Positions 57,743-64,000 of a stretch of 64,000 bases of DNA are shown here, piece after piece. A model generated the notes under the pieces. The model saw only the letters and a program-made list of their open reading frames with translations, was not told the DNA's origin and ran no database searches. Position 1 is the first letter of the stretch. Every line of letters starts with the position of its first letter. The stretch spans positions 15,060,001 to 15,124,000 of the forward strand of contig NC_091017.1 in assembly GCF_041296385.1 (NCBI RefSeq). The letters are read 5' to 3'. This DNA comes from Aphelocoma coerulescens (lineage: Eukaryota > Chordata > Aves > Passeriformes > Corvidae). The position numbers were made by a program, and so were the translations under genes.

Positions 57743-60700
57743 GTGGAACGCGACAACGTTCGCGTCTACAGGGAAGCACCCGTGGACTCATTTCCTCATA
57801 ACAAAGCCAGCCTCCACACAAGAGAGATACTACCGAAAACTCCTGTCTCTGGTTTCTTGACACAGGGAGCCAGAAAGGCAGAAAATCAAATGTCCCAAGT
57901 CTGACACCCTCTCCTTGCCTTCCTGTGGTTAAGCAAGCAAGTATATCTTGTAAACTAGTAAGGTTTTTCAGGTGTGAAACAATAATAATGATGATTATTA
58001 TAATAAGAATAGCAACAAGAACAATTCCTCTCTGCTTCTATTTCCCTAGCCAAGAAAAAAGCACAGACTATTCTTGGGTAACTTTTCAAATAAATTTTGG
58101 GCTTGGGTGAGGTTCTCTGAGATAAGATTAACTGCCTGCTCACATTTGCGTAGACTTTTATTCTGTACATTGAGTTGGTTTATTTCTTAGGAACCGCAGT
58201 TTGACAAAAACAGACCCACCCTGCTGGGTGGTCAGGCTCCTCCTCCTCCTCCTGTTGCTTCTGAGCTCAGAAGCCAGAATAGAAACTGAGGTGAAGGAGG
58301 GCTGCTGTGGGAGAGGGAGCACCTTCCTTCCCCATCCGCTGGAGTAACACGTGCTTCTCCAGAAATCCTACTCCTGGCTTCAGCTGGCATCACATGCCAA
58401 CCTGCAAACCCGGTGGGAATGCAGCTGGAGGTGGTGGTACCAGGTGCGTGTCCAGAGGGAAGTGCAACGTCTCTGCCTACCCACAGCAGTGCCACCGACA
58501 CGTGGTGAATCCCTCTACGCTTTTACAAATGCACAGTGGTCTGTACACGAGTATTATTCATCTATTTTCTCCTCTCCTTGCTGCAAACAATAATGAGGAG
58601 ACTGAAGCACAGCTGCTCTTGCCACCAACAGCACACCCCACTGAAGAACCAGCAGGCACACAGGCACCAGCCATCAAAAGCCATCAATATCCGAGCTTCT
58701 GGCAGGACAGCCCAGTTTAAACAGAAAGTACCAGTCAGATTCCTTCAACACATTTATACAGTTGTGTTAGCAGCAGAAAGCAGCAAGCAAAGGTGAACTC
58801 CCCATAATCCAGCTTTTGTGCACAGCTTTTTAAAAAAGCTTCCCCAAGCTCCCCCCCACTTCCCCAAGTAAGATTTGCCAGATAGTTTCCTTCATATTAT
58901 GTGTTAAGCAGGAAAAAAGAAAAAAATCCCTACTTTGACACTATTATCCCACTCTTCACAGGCTAAAAATTTACTAATATTTCCATGCTTTTAGAGAACT
59001 AACCTGGTGAGCAGCCTTGGTCAGCGCAGGCTTCCTCTCCAGCTGGGACCCTGCACAAAGAGACTCTGGCGAAGATGAAACTAAACGTGCTCCCTCAGAT
59101 GTTCTTACTGGCAGCCAGCAGTAAAAAAAATGTAATAGGTGGGAGGTAACTTGAAGGGGGAAGTCAGGAGCTGTACCCTGTCCTTACAACAACAGACTTA
59201 ACACATGCAGAACACAATGATTTGTTTTTCCTTTTCCCAGGATTCTTCTTTGAAAAAAAAATGGTTGCATGTTTATTGTCTTATTCCCTTAACTTTGCCC
59301 ACATGTTGTTGCTGTGAGTAGTTAAAAAATGGGGTATTCATGGACAAAAACTCTAATTAAACTTAGAAAGTGGTATGTTTATTATGCGAGTGGGCAGCAC
59401 GGGAGTCGCCTCCTAGAGATGTGCCAGCCCCTTACACGGTTATTTGCCCACTGTTTATTTCACAAAGTGCTACATACTAATCATATACATACCTCCAGCA
59501 CCTCCCGTTGCCTCTTCCTGTTAAAATGAGGTTACTAGTCCTTTGCACGTGCGCAATTCTTTTCTTGATTTGGGTCAGTGGTCTTGAAAGATGAAGTCAG
59601 GGATCTCTTCATCACCATGAACTTCCTACCTTCTATTGTGGCAAGCCTTGGCAAGCCTTCTGGAGATGGTCCATACCTCCTGCCTGTATTTGATCATGCA
59701 ATCTAGGTGCTAGCTATAATTCTATCAGCTTCTTTTGTCCTTATGACGGTTCATTTACTGTAAGCAAAGTTTCAGACAGGTACACAATGGTGAACAGCAC
59801 TATACTTCTTGGCTAAATTTCTAACTCTTCATTAACTTATCCTTTGGTTCAATCAGTACAAATTGCTTCTAACTCCTAGGTAAAGTTTAACTTCATAATC
59901 GTGACTCAGCTGTTTGGGGGATGGCAGCTCTGAATGATGTACTTTCATTGGGACAGACATTTAGGTTTTCATTTCTTACAAAATACATCCCAGATGGAGG
60001 CTTTCTGTAAAAATTAGCTGATTCCCTAAGTGCTTGTCACAAGCCATGTAGCCCAGCCACCATAAAATTAACCGAGCACTTACTATACACACATAAATGT
60101 CCCTTTATGAGATACTAATATTTACAGTTTCTGCACTAACATGCCCCAAACACGTAACCACTCATGCTCTGTGCAAGTCAAGACAGTTTTGAATGTACTT
60201 CCACATTTTGTAGAGAACCTGTGGCCCCAGGACAGCACATCTTGTTTCCCAGCAGGATGCATAGTGCATGTAGAGATCCCAGAGAGGGTCTGGGTGACTG
60301 CTTTCTCAGGAGCAAGTCAAGTTCAGTGTGTTCCGTGGGAAGTGCTGATGGTGAGGTTCCCTGCTCTCTCGCCCTCGTCAAGAATGGGGAAAGGGTAGAA
60401 GTTGGGGCTAAACTTCAATGTAGCAGCTTTGCCAACAGGCTGGAATTTATGGTGCTTTAAATGAAGCCTTTTACCAGTAGTGCTGCTGAGAAAACAGGGA
60501 GCTGTGCTGTGAAATGCTTCCCCTGGCTTCCCGCAGCTCCAACTTTTAACTGTGGCTGTCCCTGCTGCCTGGCCACTCCCTGGCTGGATCATACACAGTT
60601 GGTGTTTTGTGTAAGAACATTGCAATAGGCTGTGGAAGTTGAGGTTTGCAAAAAGTTGTAAATCAGAAGATGCTCCCTAGAAGAGAAGACACCTGACATC

Positions 60701-60797
60701 CCACCGGCTGGCTGGATGATGCTTATGGCCTAGGAATCTGCTGGGAAGGAGGAAAATGGGAAGCTGAAACGTAGTCAGAGTTTTTAGGTGGTAAGAA
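57743..60797. other. Intergenic, nothing recognised
   Basis: No gene was recognised. A minus-strand donor-like CACCAG/GTTAGT near 59005 could end a non-coding exon of PLAC8-like gene B, at low confidence. Confidence 0.35.
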
Positions 60798-61158
60798 GAA
60801 AAGGCTCCAGGGAGACCCTGGAATATCTCCCAGTACCTAAAGGGAGCTACAAGAGAGCTGGAGAGGGAATTTTCACAAGGGTGTTTAGTGACAGGGCAAG
60901 GAGGAGTTAATTTAAACTGAAGGAGGATAGATTTAGATTAGATATTATGAAGAAATTCTTCATGGTTAGGGTCATGAGGCACTGGCACAGGTTGCCCAGA
61001 GAAGCTGTGGATGTCCCATCCCTGGAAGTGTTCAAGGCCAGGTTGGATGGGGCTTTTGAGCAACCTGGTCTAGTAGAAAGCATCCCTGCCCACAGTACGG
61101 GGTTTGAAACCAGATGATCTTTAAAGTCCCTTCCAAACCAAGCCATTCCATGATTATT
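60798..61158 (+). mobile_element. CR1 LINE 3' fragment
   Basis: Canonical avian CR1 3' end: GGCTCCAGGGAGACCC, GATATTATGAAGAAATTCTT, GGTTGCCCAGAGAAGCTGTG, CCCATCCCTGGAAGTGTTCA, GATCTTTAAAGTCCCTTCC. It looks among the least diverged CR1 copies here. Confidence 0.93.
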
Positions 61159-63993
61159 TCCAAGAGGACAATGGAAAAATTCAGCTGGAATAAATATTCA
61201 CCAATTTAACATGTACTGCAGTAAATGCAATACTGATGAAGATTCAGAAGCACAGATTAAAAAGATCTCCCCTAACATCTTTTTGCTTTCTCTACAAAGA
61301 ACAAAGTATGAATTACGCAGTCTACCATTGTATTTTATGAACCAGTTACAACCAGAAACTCGTTTATTCCAATTGGGGCTGCTCACACGTAAATGTTCAT
61401 GCCTGTTCTCTGTACCACTTAATTCCAACCTGCAACTTCAAACACTACCACAAATAACCAAAGCCACCTTCCCCAGCACGCTGCCTCGTGCTATTTACAC
61501 AAACGCTGGTGTTTCGAGTGGTGAGAGGTGTGTTCATTCAAGAGGGTCTGTGAATCCCATTGGTGTGCAGGTCAGGGGGGCTGCCTGGCACAGAAGGGTG
61601 CCTGGGGGCCTGTCTCCAAAGCTCTGGTCCCACCAGCCCTTTCCAGAGGCAGAGTAACAGCCTCAGGGTTTCGTTTCAGACATGGAGAAAGGGCTTCTGA
61701 ATTGGAAACGTCACCTTTTTTCCAGATGTCTCAGCAGCTTCAATGGAAGAACACGTTACCCACAAACCTTGTTTCTGTCCCACAGCTTGAAATGGCTCAG
61801 GCAAAAGGGAACTTCTTGCAGCTGTAAAAGCCATAGGACAATGGAGCTGAGCAAGTGCAAGGGGAAATTTTCACAGCCCTTGGAAATACAACTGTGGGTC
61901 AGGTGCACATCTCATCAAAACTGAAGCCATTGCAGTTGGTACAAGGAGAGAGCTGCTCCCATGTCTGCACATCCCTCATACTTCCCACGCCAGGGACACT
62001 GCACACAATGAAGAGGGTCTGCTTGGGTGGCTGATCAGAAAATGATGCTGTGGCTGGGAGCGTGCAGTGCCATCTGAGCAAGATGCCTGAACCCCCTGTG
62101 CCACAGGCACCTGAACATAAGGTCCAGCACACAGTGTAGAGCTCACAGACAAAGGGTGTCACCAGCTTCACAGCAGCTCTTAGCCACAGCAGGTCAGACC
62201 TAAACAGAAGTAGCAGAAGTGGCTTCAAATCCCTCTACAATCGCATGCTAGCTCAGGCAATGGTTTATCACGAGATGTTTCATGCATCTTGTGTGAGAAA
62301 GATATCACACTTCTTCTGGCTGAGCTTTTGCTTCCTGTGGCTCACCAGCTTTTTAGGCTTCGGTGGTGCTACTCTTTGTCCAGATTACTCAGACTTACCG
62401 GATAATGCCCTCCAGGAATCAAGCTTTATCTCAGGAGCTCACAAGGTAAAAAACAACTAAATTAAAAATCAACAAATCAACCCTCTTGTAACAAACAGAC
62501 CAGTCCAACTCAAATTTTTGTAGTCTGCTGCTTCATTAACTGCCTAACTCAAAAATTCACTGACTTGCACCTGCACACAAGCAGAACCACCAGAAGATGC
62601 AAGTGAGGATCCTCCTGTCCCTGTCCCCATCCCCAGAGAGTGGTGGGAAGCACGAGAGTCTCAGCAGTTAGCCGCTCTCAGGTCAGCTCCAGCGGCTTTC
62701 TGGAGTAAGTTGACCCATGGCTAATTTGCAGCTGGGACATGTGCTCTGTGCCATCTCTATGGCAGTTTTATCCCAAGCTGACAGCTTCTGCCAGAACAAT
62801 GCAGGGGATGATGGACCCATCATTCTCCCATCCCTCGTGTCTGGCACACATGGTGTCCTTGCTTAAACCCAATGGTGCTGCTCCCAGTATTCACGAGGAG
62901 CACCTGAGCAGGAGCTGAGTGAACAGCCACACGTGATGCATCATAAAGTTAACCAGCACTAACCAAGGTATTGGCAGAAGGACATCCAACACACTTTGCA
63001 GCAGTATTTGACAGGTGAAAAGTATTTTTTCAATGTATTGATGTTATTTAGCAAAATAAGTTGTACTGAAGATTAAAAAAGGCCTTTACTACTTAATAAT
63101 AATGATGCTTTTTAAGACAGATGGGAGCAGGTATTGAGAGAGTTGAACCAGGAGACACGATGTGCAAGACGGGGAAGTTGTAGGGCTCTACACGGGCTGC
63201 ACGCACATGACCACAGGTCCCCTTCAGAGGAGAGATTTGCTGTTCCATGGCAGTCTCATGACCCAACATGCTCATCCTGATGGAAGGGTAGGTTATAACC
63301 TCTGGTGGAGGCTCCCCATCTGCTTAACCGCCATTTTTCTGACTTAACATGGCTTAAATAAATCAGCACTGAGAGCTCGAATTCTTGAAGGAAATTTTTT
63401 GCCTTCCACTTCTCCTTTTGCCACTGATTTCTCAAGCAAAGCTTGAAGACAGCAGATACAACACTCACTGCTGTTGCACCCACTCCATCTGGAAGGCTTC
63501 CCTGTGTGCATGTGCCAAGATCTCAGAGGACCCCTGGCAGCACAGCAGCTCACAGCTGGGCTGAGAGACACGGGAAGGAGGGAGAGGACACTTCCCCTCA
63601 TCCTACCCAGCATATGAGAAAAAATGGAACACCAGTAGTTATCCCCAGGTGGTGCTGGCAGCAGTCCCACTGTGGAGAGCACATTCATCAGATAAAGACA
63701 CAACAAGACAGGAAATTGTAGGTGCCAGAGTCCTGCTTGGGTTTGAGCACCAAGTGTTTATCACCTGTCACCTGGGAGAGGCGGCATGCACTCCACATCA
63801 GACCTTCAGCTTGCCCTTTACTTAGCCAAGAGCAACCTCAGCCCCACCAGCTCCAGGGACAACCTGTGCTTACACAGCCTTGGCTTTCTGCCCTGGGTTT
63901 TCCTCCCAAGGAGCAGGGAGGCAGGACACTCCCACCCCTCATCTAACAGATACAGTCAGACTGACACTTTACTGTGGTCTGCCAAATCCTTCT
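61159..63993. other. Intergenic, nothing recognised
   Basis: About 2.8 kb with only short open frames and no recognisable family, RNA or repeat. Confidence 0.4.
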
Positions 63994-63999
63994 TTTATT
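63994..63999 (-). promoter_or_regulatory. Possible polyadenylation signal at window end
   Basis: Plus-strand CTTTTATTG, the same context as the 3' end of PLAC8-like gene A (CTTTTATTG at 49278). It could end another minus-strand gene beyond the window. Confidence 0.25.
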
Positions 64000-64000
64000 G

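Noticed and set aside
57743..57765. Primer-binding site after the GC-rich LTR-like element
   Set aside because: TGG follows the CA end by one base, but the next bases do not resemble the 3' end of a tRNA I can recall.

Overview
The window is bird-like vertebrate nuclear DNA. Its genes are split by GT-AG introns, and the interspersed repeats are chicken-repeat-1 (CR1) LINE fragments and retroviral long terminal repeats (LTRs). Three kinds of gene are recognised: the last 12 coding exons of PKD2 (plus strand), a complete ABCG2 coding region (minus strand), and a tandem pair of PLAC8-family genes (minus strand). The exact species cannot be told from the sequence.

Layout. 1-13.4 kb: PKD2 exons 4-15 and a long 3' UTR. 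14.0-18.8 kb: a previously decayed, collinear copy of the 3' half of ABCG2 on the minus strand, with traces of exons 10-16 in the correct order and spacing. 20.9-34.25 kb: intact ABCG2 (15 coding exons, 663 codons, minus strand), tail-to-tail with PKD2. 34.3-49.2 kb: mostly non-coding, with an 82-bp tandem duplication, a CpG-rich stretch that may hold the ABCG2 promoter, two CR1 fragments, an LTR-like piece and an unidentified GC-rich open frame. 49.26-50.47 and 53.99-56.31 kb: two four-exon PLAC8-like genes, the second carrying a 1,025-bp solo LTR with target-site duplication in an intron. 56.8-57.7 kb: a GC-rich LTR-like or promoter-like element. 57.8-64.0 kb: non-coding apart from a CR1; a minus-strand polyadenylation signal at the last bases may mark another gene.

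The most unusual signal is a 503-bp non-coding sequence present twice in direct orientation (18320-18822 and 26922-27424) with only about four differences seen by eye. One copy is in ABCG2 intron 9 and the other sits at the matching place of the decayed ABCG2 copy, whose exons are barely recognisable. Near identity of a non-coding block inside an otherwise decayed duplicate points to strong constraint or to gene conversion.

The three genes are not a pathway: PKD2 is a calcium-permeable cation channel, ABCG2 a multidrug and urate half-transporter, and the PLAC8 proteins are small cysteine-rich proteins. All exon boundaries were read by hand from splice consensus, phase and remembered homologous proteins; no alignment program was run.
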